From Flavobacterium sp. (GTDB lineage: Bacteria; Bacteroidota; Bacteroidia; Flavobacteriales; Flavobacteriaceae), in contig JAUXNR010000215.1 of the NCBI GenBank assembly GCA_030682755.1, positions 1-11,988 on the forward strand: DNA of 11,988 bases. The letters are read 5' to 3'. Of this stretch, positions 1-6,679 are shown piece after piece (within the stretch, counting starts at the first letter, position 1; the number at the start of each line of letters is the position of its first letter). The notes beneath the pieces were generated by a model that did not search any database, was not told where the DNA came from, and saw nothing but the letters and a program-made list of their open reading frames with translations. Made by a program: the position numbers and the translations under genes.

Positions 1-495
1 AATCATTTAGGTATAAAGTGCCATAAAGAATGGACACGCCCATCAGTAACTAACGATGATGATGAGGCAAAAGAATTTATTCGAAAAAAAGAGCATCCGA
101 GTCAAGCGAAACGCGAACATACCAATTTTTTGACCTCAAGAAGATGTTATGCCGTATTTTTTGTTTTGACAAAAGATTATTACAAAGCATGGGCTAGAGT
201 ATTAAAAGCGGCAGGTTATGCCACAGACCCAAAATATCCGGATAAACTGATTAGTTTGATTGAACGCTATCAGTTGCAACAGTATGATAGTGAGGTTTTG
301 AGTAGTGGAAAAATGGGTTCTACAAAAGTGGTTGTTTCAAGTGAAACCTCTTCAAATGTGCAGGTATACACGGTTGTAAAAGGAGATACGTTATATGGTA
401 TTGCACGGAAATTCAACCTTACAGTTGACGAAATTAAAAAGAAAAACAACTTAAGAGATACGGATTTGATTATTGGACAAACCTTACGTCTGTAA
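1..495 (+). CDS. Glucosaminidase (GH73/FlgJ-like) with C-terminal LysM, 3' part
   Basis: The frame is open from base 1, so the gene starts upstream of the window. 164 residues are visible. Residues 1-8 (NHLGIKCH) match the NxFGIKC motif of flavobacterial GH73-type N-acetylglucosaminidases, which cut peptidoglycan glycan strands. The family helix end follows at about 66-90 (KAWARVLKAAGYATDPKYP). After a Ser/Thr-rich linker (about 99-119), residues 123-164 form one LysM peptidoglycan-binding domain (YTVVKGDTLYGIARKFNL, ending GQTLRL). The catalytic glutamate would lie upstream and cannot be checked. A TTG at 130 gives a shorter frame, but it lies inside the conserved domain and is not a real start. 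Residues 24-55 diverge from the family pattern as I know it (see findings). hemL follows after 26 bp, so co-transcription is likely. The product should be exported to the periplasm or cell wall. Confidence 0.85.
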   Translation, partial: NHLGIKCHKEWTRPSVTNDDDEAKEFIRKKEHPSQAKREHTNFLTSRRCYAVFFVLTKDYYKAWARVLKAAGYATDPKYPDKLISLIERYQLQQYDSEVLSSGKMGSTKVVVSSETSSNVQVYTVVKGDTLYGIARKFNLTVDEIKKKNNLRDTDLIIGQTLRL

Positions 496-521
496 TCCGT
501 ACTAAATTTTAAATTATACTT

Positions 522-1808
522 ATGTTATATCAACGAAGCAGTGCTTTATTTGCAGCAGCAGAACAGGTTATTCCCGGTGGTGTTAATTCGCCCGTAAGAG
601 CCTTTAAGGGTGTTGGCGGAACTCCCATCTTTGTGGAAAGAGCCAAAGGAGCTTATTTGTATGATGTGGATGGCAATCGACTAATTGATTATATAAATTC
701 TTGGGGTCCTATGATTTTAGGACATGCTTATGAACCTGTTGTTGACGCTGTGATTTCAAAAGCTAAACTAGGGACATCTTTTGGGATGCCTACTGAAATT
801 GAAACTCAAATCGCTTCTTTGGCTTTGTCGATGATTCCTAATGCGGATAAAATTCGTTTTGTGAATTCCGGAACAGAAGCTTGTATGAGTGCGATTCGAT
901 TGGCTCGTGGTTTCACGGGTCGTGATAAAATCATCAAATTTGCCGGATGTTATCATGGGCATTCTGATTCCTTTTTAATTCAAGCGGGTAGTGGTGCCAG
1001 TACATTTGGCACGCCAAACAGTCCGGGTGTTACACAAGGAACTGCAAAAGACACGTTATTGGCTCCATATAATAATTTAGATGCCGTTCGAGCCTTATTT
1101 GAAGCAAATCCGAATGAAATTGCAGCTATAATTGTAGAACCCGTTGCCGGTAATATGGGTTGTGTTCCGCCACTTCCGGGGTATTTGGAAGGTTTGCGAG
1201 CTATTTGTACACAACACCATGCTTTATTAATTTTTGATGAGGTTATGACCGGATTCAGATTGGCTGCCGGTGGTGTTCAAGAGCTATATAATATAAACGC
1301 TGATATTACTTGTTTTGGGAAAGTGATTGGTGGAGGTTTGCCCGTTGGAGCCTTTGCAGCCCGAAATGAAATCATGAATTTTTTAGCTCCGGTTGGACCG
1401 GTTTATCAAGCCGGAACATTGTCAGGAAATCCATTAGCGATGGCAGCAGGATTAGCGATGTTGACGGCTATAAACAATGACAAGGACTTGTTTAAACGAT
1501 TGGATGAAAAAACGGCCTATTTGGAAGCCGGAATTAAAAATGTTTTGGATAAAAACGAATTAACCTATACGATTAATAGAGTGGGGTCCATGATTTCAGT
1601 TCATTTTGCTGAAGAGGCTGTGATTGATTTTGCTACTGCTAAAGCCGGTGATAATGAAACATTCAAAAAGTTCTTTCACGGTTTATTGCAAGAGGGTGTT
1701 TATATTGCTCCTTCGGCCTATGAGACTTGGTTTATCACAGATGCACTGACATATGAAGATTTAGATTTTACAATAGCTGCAATAGCGAGAGTAGTTAAAA
1801 CATTATAA
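522..1808 (+). CDS. hemL: Glutamate-1-semialdehyde 2,1-aminomutase
   Basis: This PLP enzyme converts glutamate-1-semialdehyde to 5-aminolevulinate, the C5-route entry to heme and other tetrapyrroles, in the cytoplasm. The 428 residues are full length for the family. The N-terminus carries the typical [12 protein letters not shown] (about 17-28). SGTEA (116-120) fits the cofactor phosphate-binding region and YHGHSD (144-149) the family active-site loop. [10 protein letters not shown] (237-246) contains the Asp that contacts the PLP ring nitrogen. [15 protein letters not shown] (264-278) holds the Schiff-base lysine, K267. The C-terminal [10 protein letters not shown] (392-401) is also typical. 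The ATG at 522 gives exactly the family N-terminus. It has no Shine-Dalgarno, only an A/T-rich stretch, as is normal in Bacteroidota. I see no promoter in the 26 bp before it, so it probably reads through from the hydrolase gene. A strong terminator follows 5 bp after the stop. Confidence 0.97.
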   Translation: MLYQRSSALFAAAEQVIPGGVNSPVRAFKGVGGTPIFVERAKGAYLYDVDGNRLIDYINSWGPMILGHAYEPVVDAVISKAKLGTSFGMPTEIETQIASLALSMIPNADKIRFVNSGTEACMSAIRLARGFTGRDKIIKFAGCYHGHSDSFLIQAGSGASTFGTPNSPGVTQGTAKDTLLAPYNNLDAVRALFEANPNEIAAIIVEPVAGNMGCVPPLPGYLEGLRAICTQHHALLIFDEVMTGFRLAAGGVQELYNINADITCFGKVIGGGLPVGAFAARNEIMNFLAPVGPVYQAGTLSGNPLAMAAGLAMLTAINNDKDLFKRLDEKTAYLEAGIKNVLDKNELTYTINRVGSMISVHFAEEAVIDFATAKAGDNETFKKFFHGLLQEGVYIAPSAYETWFITDALTYEDLDFTIAAIARVVKTL

Positions 1809-1812
1809 ATAG

Positions 1813-1838
1813 AAAAAGGCTCCAATTGGAGCCTTTTT
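1813..1838. terminator. Bidirectional intrinsic terminator between hemL and the convergent small gene
   Basis: This is a perfect 26-nt palindrome. The GC-rich core is ggctcc-AATT-ggagcc, flanked by five A on the left and a T run on the right. Read on the plus strand it is a stem followed by U residues and ends hemL transcription. Read on the minus strand it does the same for the gene ending at 1857. One element therefore serves both converging units. Confidence 0.92.
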
Positions 1839-1856
1839 TATTTGAAATAAAGTGTA

Positions 1857-2210
1857 TTAATTCACGTATTTTGTATACAATTCTTTATTGGTTTTCAATT
1901 TTTCAACTTGACCTTCATTTAACAAACTCAAGAATTTTTTGCTCAATCCTTTTTTCAAGGTTGCTTTTTCTTCTTTAGATAAACTTGAATCATTTAACAT
2001 CTCCATTCGTAATTGCAAAAAACTTTTAATGTTTTCTTCTTGAGTGCCATAAAAATCAACATATTCTGCTAATTCAATCATGTCAGATTTGAGTGTTTCC
2101 TGCATTAAAATTTCTTTTCTTTCAGCAGACATTTCGGTATCTAATTGTTGAGCTTGAGTCATTGTTGAAAAAGCTAAACAAGCGATTCCGGCTAAAACTA
2201 TATTTTTCAT
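1857..2210 (-). CDS. Small exported helical protein, unknown function
   Basis: The product has 117 residues counted from the ATG at 2210. A longer frame starts with TTG at 2219, but ATG gives a cleaner signal peptide (MKNIVLAGIACLAFS, cleavage probably near TQA/QQ). The mature part of about 95 residues is charged and predicted largely helical. It includes LSKEEKATLKKGLSKKF and ends in NKELYTKYVN. There are no cysteines after the signal peptide and no membrane segment, so it is probably periplasmic. I do not recognise a named family. Size, composition and position 65 bp downstream of a Spy/CpxP-like gene suggest a related small periplasmic helical protein, but this is inference, as it lacks clear LTxxQ motifs. 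It may be co-transcribed with the upstream gene or use its own weak promoter (-7-like box at 2264-2271). It ends 18 bp from the bidirectional terminator. Confidence 0.75.
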   Translation of the reverse strand: MKNIVLAGIACLAFSTMTQAQQLDTEMSAERKEILMQETLKSDMIELAEYVDFYGTQEENIKSFLQLRMEMLNDSSLSKEEKATLKKGLSKKFLSLLNEGQVEKLKTNKELYTKYVN

Positions 2211-2263
2211 TGTATTCAAATTTATTGATTAGAAAGCGAATATACTTTATTTTTTAAAAACCA

Positions 2264-2271
2264 CAAAATTA
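2264..2271 (-). promoter_or_regulatory. Possible internal -7 box (TAATTTTG)
   Basis: On the minus strand the 8-mer reads TAATTTTG, a perfect match to the Bacteroidota TAnnTTTG -7 element, 53 nt before the ATG at 2210. No TTG/TTTG is found at the proper distance upstream, inside the 3' end of the preceding gene. The box may therefore be chance in AT-rich DNA or a weak secondary promoter. Confidence 0.3.
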
Positions 2272-2275
2272 GAAG

Positions 2276-2740
2276 TTACTTTTTTTGTTCTTTATTTTTG
2301 TTTTTATAGCCTCTTTTCTTTGTCATTTTCTGTTTTTGTATGGCTTGTTTTTCTTCAAATTTTTCAAATTGTTCCTGCGTTAAGATTTTTTTCATCTCTG
2401 CTTTCATCGCAATTTGATTTTCTAATCTTTCATTTTGAAGAGCATAACGTTCATCAGCTGTCATTGTTTTTCCTTCTCCTTTTTTTGCTTTCAACTCTGC
2501 TCTTTTAGCCTCTGCTTTTTTACTGTTTTCTAAAACAATTTTTTTAATTTCTGTACGCTGTTTTTCAGTCAAGTCTAATTCTAAGGTCATTTGTTTAACT
2601 CTTAAATCGGCTCTTTGTTCCGGGGTCATTGCCTCACGTTCAGTGGTTCTGGCATGTCTTTCTGTTTTCTTTGTTTCTTTTTCTTGAGCAAATGAGATAA
2701 AACCTATTACCATCAAAGCCATTACAATTGCATTTTTCAT
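2276..2740 (-). CDS. Spy/CpxP-like periplasmic protein with LTxxQ-type motifs
   Basis: The 154-residue protein has an N-terminal signal peptide (MKNAIVMALMVIGFISFAQE, cleavage probably after FA at 18). The mature protein is almost entirely charged helix. It carries MTPEQ (38-42), LTEKQ (57-61) and LTQEQ (120-124), the spaced LTxxQ-like motifs of the Spy/CpxP family. Known members are periplasmic ATP-independent chaperones or envelope-stress modulators, and that is the likely role here by family resemblance. The C-terminus is a Lys/Arg-rich tail (KMTKKRGYKNKNKEQKK), unusual enough to suggest interaction with an acidic partner or surface. The gene begins with ATG at 2740 and leads a two-gene minus-strand unit. 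I found no canonical TTTG/TAnnTTTG promoter upstream. The minus strand does have TATAAT about 22 nt before the start, without a convincing -33/-35 partner. No sigma/anti-sigma or two-component genes are nearby. Confidence 0.8.
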   Translation of the reverse strand: MKNAIVMALMVIGFISFAQEKETKKTERHARTTEREAMTPEQRADLRVKQMTLELDLTEKQRTEIKKIVLENSKKAEAKRAELKAKKGEGKTMTADERYALQNERLENQIAMKAEMKKILTQEQFEKFEEKQAIQKQKMTKKRGYKNKNKEQKK

Positions 2741-2888
2741 AATTATATATTTTAATTGATTATACCACTTTGACTTTGGTACTTCAGAAAGGTTTAATGC
2801 ATTTCTCTCTTTTAACTTTTTAAATAGAAATATTTAACATTATAAAAAAATTACTACATTGCTGACTCTAACCAAAAAAAATATAAAA

Positions 2889-3149
2889 ATGGAAGAAATT
2901 CAAAATCAGAATCAACAGCCTATGTCTGTTAAAGATTGGTTGATTACACTTTTAATTGTTGCAATTCCTATTGTAGGTATTATTATGTTATTTGTTTATG
3001 CATTTAGTTCTACAGAAAACGTGAACAAGCAAAATTGGGCGAAGGCACAATTGCTGTTAGTTGCCATAATACTTGGTCTTACAATACTAATGTTTATGGC
3101 TTTTGGAGTATTTTTTGCTTCAAGTTTTGCAGGAATGCAGCACTATTAA
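2889..3149 (+). CDS. Small two-helix inner-membrane protein, unknown function
   Basis: The product has 86 residues from the ATG at 2889 (MEEIQNQNQQ). A frame reading back to a TTG at 2859 would add ten residues, but the ATG sits after an A-rich leader typical of this phylum and gives a sensible cytoplasmic N-terminus. Two hydrophobic segments are clear: about residues 19-40 (LITLLIVAIPIVGIIMLFVY) and about 56-80 (LLLVAIILGLTILMFMAFGV). They are joined by a polar loop with SSTENVNKQNWAKAQ. It resembles the many short flavobacterial membrane proteins of the form SVKDWL-TM-loop-NWAKAQ-TM, which have no assigned function that I know of. It is a single-gene unit, divergent from the Spy-like gene and convergent with lysS, and is closed by the terminator at 3161-3199. 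Confidence 0.8.
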   Translation: MEEIQNQNQQPMSVKDWLITLLIVAIPIVGIIMLFVYAFSSTENVNKQNWAKAQLLLVAIILGLTILMFMAFGVFFASSFAGMQHY

Positions 3150-3160
3150 AATGAATCATA

Positions 3161-3199
3161 AAAAAAAGGTGGTATTTAACTCAAATGCCACCTTTTTTT
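3161..3199. terminator. Bidirectional intrinsic terminator between the membrane protein gene and lysS
   Basis: The stem pairs ggtggtattt (3168-3177) with aaatgccacc (3183-3192). That is ten pairs including one G-T wobble, around the 5-nt loop aactc. Seven A lie on the left and seven T on the right, so the element is a stem plus U-tract on either strand. It lies 12 bp after the membrane protein stop and 17 bp beyond the lysS stop. Confidence 0.92.
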
Positions 3200-3215
3200 A
3201 TTTATGATTATGAAG

Positions 3216-4904
3216 TTATTTTAATGTTACGGTTTTCAAATCACCATCAACGGTCACTGAAATTAAACCATGTTTTGCTAAACCTTTCATGGCAGCATCC
3301 CATTTTTTTCCGCTTAGGGCGGTTTTTTCTTTTAGTTCAGCAAGTGCGATGTTGTTTTCTTTTTTCAAGAATTCAACGATTAACTTTTCTTCTTCAGTTA
3401 ATTCCACTTGTTTTTTCTCCGGTCTCATTTGCGGAAAGAACAATACCTCCTGTATGGATTGGTTGTTGGTTAAAAACATGATGAGTCGATCCATTCCAAT
3501 TCCTAAACCAGATGTTGGCGGCATTCCGTATTCTAAAGCTCTCAAGAAGTCGTTGTCAATAAACATGGCTTCATCATCACCTCTGTCGGCTAATTTTAAC
3601 TGTCCTTCAAAACGTTCTCTTTGATCAATAGGGTCGTTCAATTCTGAATAGGCGTTGGCAATTTCTTTACCACAAACCATTAATTCAAAACGTTCAGTAA
3701 GTTCGGGATTATCTCTGTGTTCTTTGCACAGCGGACTCATTTCTTTAGGATAATCTGTTATGAACGTGGGTTGGATAAAATTTCCTTCGCATTTTGCTCC
3801 GAAAATCTCATCAATTAACTTTCCTTTTCCCATGGTTTCATCCACAGGAATGTGCATTTTTAAAGCGGCTTCTCTAATTTCATTTTCAGATTTTCCAGAG
3901 ATGTCAAAGCCTGTAAATTGAATGATTGCATCTGTCATGGTTATTCTAGCATAAGGAGCTTTGAAATTGACTTGATGTTCTCCAAAAGTAGCTTCAGTAG
4001 TTCCATTTACTTGAATGGCACAATATTCCAACAGGTTTTCGGTAAATTCCATCATCCAATTGTAGTCTTTATATGCTACATAGATTTCCATAGCTGTAAA
4101 TTCAGGATTGTGTGTACGATCCATTCCTTCGTTACGGAAGTTTTTAGAAAACTCATATACGCCATCAAAACCACCTACGATTAATCTTTTCAGATATAAT
4201 TCGTTTGCAATTCTCATATATAGCGGAATATCTAAACTATTGTGGTGCGTGATAAACGGTCGAGCAGCAGCACCACCGGGAATGGGTTGTAAAACAGGAG
4301 TTTCCACTTCAAAATAGCCTTTGTCGTTAAAGAACGTACGCATGGCGTTGAACAATTTTGTTCGTTTGACAAAAACATCTTTCACTTGTGGGTTTACTAC
4401 TAAATCCACATATCGCATACGGTATCTCAATTCGGCATCGTTAAAAGCATCGTGCACTTTGCCCTCTTCATCCACTTTTGGTAATGGTAAGGGACGTAAC
4501 GTTTTACTTAAAAAAGTGAAGTGGTCCACTCTTACGCATTGAGCCCCAACTTTTGTGGTAAACAATTCGCCTTCCACTCCGATGAAATCACCTAAGTCGG
4601 TTAGTTTTTTGAATACTTGATTGTATAACGTTTTGTCTTCCCCCGGACAAATCACATCACGGTTAAAATATAACTGCATTCTTCCGTCACTATCTTGTAA
4701 CTCTGCAAAAGAAGCTTTTCCTTGGTCTCTAACGCTCATAATTCTTCCGGCAAGATTTACTTTTTTGCCTTCTTCAAACTGGTCTTTCACCTGTTTTGAT
4801 GTGTGTGTTAAAGGATAAAGGTTGGCAGGATAAGGATTTATTCCCAATTCGCGTAACGCATTGAGTTTTTCTCTTCTGATAATTTCTTGTTCCGAAAGTT
4901 GCAT
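3216..4904 (-). CDS. lysS: Lysyl-tRNA synthetase, class II, with C-terminal extension
   Basis: This enzyme attaches lysine to tRNA-Lys in the cytoplasm. The N-terminal OB-fold anticodon-binding domain spans about residues 50-135 (VNLAGRIMSVRDQGKASFAEL). The class II catalytic core follows. The motif 1 region is near 196-214 (GYFEVETPVLQPIPGGAAA). Motif 2 is FRNEGMDRTHNPEFT (256-270). GKEIANAYSELNDP (412-425) is the conserved lysine-pocket segment. Motif 3 is GLGIGMDRLIMFL (466-478). The bacterial core usually ends near FFPQMRPE (489-496), but this protein runs on for about 65 residues to 562. The tail (for example LAELKEKTALSGKKWDAAMKGLAKHG) looks like a small winged-helix-like fold. I recall such extensions in other Bacteroidota LysS. 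The ATG at 4904 starts a normal N-terminus (MQLSEQEIIRREKL). A good promoter lies at 4923-4954, and the shared terminator follows the stop. Confidence 0.97.
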   Translation of the reverse strand: MQLSEQEIIRREKLNALRELGINPYPANLYPLTHTSKQVKDQFEEGKKVNLAGRIMSVRDQGKASFAELQDSDGRMQLYFNRDVICPGEDKTLYNQVFKKLTDLGDFIGVEGELFTTKVGAQCVRVDHFTFLSKTLRPLPLPKVDEEGKVHDAFNDAELRYRMRYVDLVVNPQVKDVFVKRTKLFNAMRTFFNDKGYFEVETPVLQPIPGGAAARPFITHHNSLDIPLYMRIANELYLKRLIVGGFDGVYEFSKNFRNEGMDRTHNPEFTAMEIYVAYKDYNWMMEFTENLLEYCAIQVNGTTEATFGEHQVNFKAPYARITMTDAIIQFTGFDISGKSENEIREAALKMHIPVDETMGKGKLIDEIFGAKCEGNFIQPTFITDYPKEMSPLCKEHRDNPELTERFELMVCGKEIANAYSELNDPIDQRERFEGQLKLADRGDDEAMFIDNDFLRALEYGMPPTSGLGIGMDRLIMFLTNNQSIQEVLFFPQMRPEKKQVELTEEEKLIVEFLKKENNIALAELKEKTALSGKKWDAAMKGLAKHGLISVTVDGDLKTVTLK

Positions 4905-4922
4905 AGCCTAATTTTTAGCGTG

Positions 4923-4954
4923 CAAAGATAGTTATAAAATAAAAACAGTACAAT
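4923..4954 (-). promoter_or_regulatory. lysS promoter (ATTG-N20-TATCTTTG)
   Basis: On the minus strand the -7 box TATCTTTG (4923-4930) matches TAnnTTTG exactly. ATTG (4951-4954) sits 20 nt upstream as a near-match to the TTTG -33 box. Transcription would begin shortly after the box, giving a leader of roughly 10-15 nt before the lysS ATG at 4904. Confidence 0.7.
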
Positions 4955-4988
4955 CAGATTTTTATGGGTAATTTTTAATTTCCTTAAA

Positions 4989-5006
4989 CTTGCCAAATTT
5001 GGGAAG
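4989..5006. repeat. Operator-like dyad between divergent promoters
   Basis: CTTGCCAAATTTGGGAAG is an 18-nt palindrome with a single mismatched pair (G opposite G). Its core CCAAATTTGG is a perfect 10-mer. It lies about 35 bp upstream of the lysS -33 box and about 67 bp upstream of the lipoprotein -33 region. It has no T tract, so it is not a terminator. It could be a protein-binding site, but no regulator gene is nearby. Confidence 0.4.
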
Positions 5007-5072
5007 CACAAGTATAAAAATTCAACACATGATTTTTTTATATTCTTTTCAGAATTTGATATTCAATTATAA

Positions 5073-5104
5073 TTATGGTGTCAATCACATTTTTTGTAGC
5101 TTTG
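5073..5104 (+). promoter_or_regulatory. Promoter of the lipoprotein-lipB unit (TATG-N19-TAGCTTTG)
   Basis: TAGCTTTG (5097-5104) is an exact TAnnTTTG -7 box. TATG (5074-5077) lies 19 nt upstream and differs by one base from the TTTG -33 element. The ATG at 5120 follows 15 nt after the -7 box, giving a very short leader. Confidence 0.65.
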
Positions 5105-5119
5105 AAAAAAATATAACTC

Positions 5120-5962
5120 ATGAAATATAGTATTCCATTTTTACTGTTGGTTGTGCTTTTTGCTTTTTCAAGTTGTGCAATTACAGAAAATTTAATCATC
5201 AATGAAAACGGTTCCGGAAGATTTGCATATGACATTGATATGTCAGAATTAATTGCTTTGGCAGGAGAAGTTGGTCAACCTGAAGATTCTAATCCTAAAA
5301 ACAAGAATAATAAAAAAGACAAGAAAGGAAAAGACGTTGTTAATGAGAAAATCATGGATAGTACTTTTTCATTCAAATCATTGTTGGCTGAAAAAAGTGA
5401 TAGTATTTCTAAACTGCCACTAGAAGAACAAAAGCGTTTAAGAATGTTAGAGCGATTTTCTATGCGAATGGTTGTTAACGAGCCAGAAAAAATCATGACG
5501 TATTCTATGTTTACAGATTTTGATACGGTAAATGAATTGCAAGAAATCATGTCACCTATGAATTCCATGAAATCTCTAGGAGGAGCAAATAAAATGGCCG
5601 GATCATTAGCTGAAATGAAAGAAGACAATAGTGCAACTCACTTTTTTTATGATGGTAAGAAGTTTTCTAAGAAAGTTACTTCTCAAAATTTAAAAGAGAC
5701 ATTATTGAATGAATTGAAAAATGGAGAACATGCTGTAGGAGATGAAGAAGAATTTTCAGAAGAAAACCTTTCAGAGTCGTTTTCTATGATATATGAGCAA
5801 TCTTCTTTTAAAATGGTGTATCAATTTCCAAAACCTGTAAAGAGTATTTCTATTAAAAATGCACAGTTTAGTACTGACAGAAAAACTATTACGGTTGAAT
5901 ATCCTATGGAGACCTATATGGAGAATCCTGAATCTATGAGTTTTGAAATAGATTTTGAATAA
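5120..5962 (+). CDS. Putative lipoprotein, unknown function
   Basis: The 280-residue protein starts MKYSIPFLLLVVLFAFSSC. It is a lipoprotein signal peptide with lipobox FSSC and lipidated Cys19. The residues after Cys (AITEN) lack the acidic cluster that exports lipoproteins to the Bacteroidota cell surface, so it more likely faces the periplasm (inference). An opening strand-rich part (ITENLIINENGSGRFAYDID, about 21-40) is followed by a Lys/Asn-rich low-complexity linker (about 58-72, KNKNNKKDKKGKD) and a mixed helical middle. An acidic run (DEEEFSEENLSE) comes before the C-terminal beta-rich segment, which ends SMSFEIDFE. I do not recognise a named family. The opening resembles simple beta lipoproteins found across Bacteroidota. 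It has its own promoter and is followed by lipB after 6 bp, so the two are almost certainly one operon. A direct link to lipoate synthesis is not shown. Confidence 0.8.
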   Translation: MKYSIPFLLLVVLFAFSSCAITENLIINENGSGRFAYDIDMSELIALAGEVGQPEDSNPKNKNNKKDKKGKDVVNEKIMDSTFSFKSLLAEKSDSISKLPLEEQKRLRMLERFSMRMVVNEPEKIMTYSMFTDFDTVNELQEIMSPMNSMKSLGGANKMAGSLAEMKEDNSATHFFYDGKKFSKKVTSQNLKETLLNELKNGEHAVGDEEEFSEENLSESFSMIYEQSSFKMVYQFPKPVKSISIKNAQFSTDRKTITVEYPMETYMENPESMSFEIDFE

Positions 5963-5968
5963 ATCATA

Positions 5969-6679
5969 ATGAATAAAAAAATAGCATTTACCGATTTAGG
6001 ATTAAAAGATTATAAAGCAACATGGGAATTGCAGGAACAGTTGTTTGCCTCTATTGTTGATTTAAAAATCAAAAATCGTCGTCTTCAGGAAGAGGAACCA
6101 ACTCCTAATTATTTTTTATTTGTAGAACATCCACATGTTTATACTTTAGGCAAGAGTGGTGATTTGACCAATTTATTGTTGACAGAAGAGCAGTTGTCCA
6201 AAAAAGGAGCTACATTTTATAAAATCAATCGCGGTGGTGATATTACCTATCACGGTCCGGGTCAAGTGGTGGGTTATCCCATTTTAGATTTAGAAAATTT
6301 TTTTACGGACATTCATAAGTATTTGCGATTTTTAGAGGAAGCGATTATACTTACTTTAAAGGATTACGGTCTAGAAAGCGAACGCAGTCCGGGAGAAACA
6401 GGTGTTTGGTTGGGTGTTGGAACACCATTTGCCCGAAAAATTTGTGCTATGGGTGTTCGGGCGAGCAGGTGGGTGACCATGCATGGATTTGCTTTAAACG
6501 TCAATGCGGATTTGGGTTATTTTGACAACATCATCCCTTGTGGGATTAGAGGGAAGGCTGTGACTTCTTTGCATGTTGAATTGGGTGAGGTTTCTGTTGA
6601 TGAATCTGAAGTCAAAGCAAAAATAGCAAAGCATTTTCAGGATTTGTTTAAGGCACAATTTGAGTCATTCTCTATTTAA
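5969..6679 (+). CDS. lipB: Octanoyl-[acyl carrier protein]:protein N-octanoyltransferase
   Basis: LipB moves the octanoyl group from acyl carrier protein onto the lipoyl domains of 2-oxoacid dehydrogenases and the glycine cleavage H protein. This is the first step of lipoate synthesis. The 236 residues are full length. Signature parts are visible: [14 protein letters not shown] (51-64), then [13 protein letters not shown] (87-99) with the RGGDxTYHGPGQ motif, then TGVWLG (144-149). RKICAMGV (156-163) carries catalytic Lys157, and [12 protein letters not shown] (190-201) carries the acyl-accepting Cys191. The ATG at 5969 starts a normal N-terminus. The gene lies 6 bp after the lipoprotein gene and seems to depend on its promoter at 5073-5104. 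Its TAA overlaps the stop codon of rnhB on the other strand, and there is no terminator between them. The downstream lipA-type synthase is not in this window. Confidence 0.96.
   Translation: MNKKIAFTDLGLKDYKATWELQEQLFASIVDLKIKNRRLQEEEPTPNYFLFVEHPHVYTLGKSGDLTNLLLTEEQLSKKGATFYKINRGGDITYHGPGQVVGYPILDLENFFTDIHKYLRFLEEAIILTLKDYGLESERSPGETGVWLGVGTPFARKICAMGVRASRWVTMHGFALNVNADLGYFDNIIPCGIRGKAVTSLHVELGEVSVDESEVKAKIAKHFQDLFKAQFESFSI

Noticed and set aside
130..495. TTG-started short version of the hydrolase gene
   Set aside because: The frame continues unbroken to base 1 and the upstream codons encode a conserved GH73 motif. The TTG is an internal leucine.
2211..2219. TTG start at 2219 for the small exported protein
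   Set aside because: An ATG three codons later gives a typical signal peptide (MKNIVLAG) matching the style of the neighbouring gene.
2276..2530. T-rich low-complexity stretch on the plus strand
   Set aside because: It is the complement of the Lys-rich coding region of the Spy-like protein, not a separate repeat.
2769..2805. Possible plus-strand promoter for the membrane protein gene (TTTG with TGCATTTC)
   Set aside because: The -7 candidate has two mismatches to TAnnTTTG and lies about 85 nt upstream, so it is too weak to annotate.
2859..2888. TTG-started N-terminal extension of the two-helix membrane protein
   Set aside because: The ten extra codons cover an A-rich leader. The ATG at 2889 is in the normal context for this phylum.
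5038..5235. Minus-strand open frame across the lipoprotein start
   Set aside because: It overlaps the lipoprotein promoter and signal peptide, and its translation shows no recognisable features.
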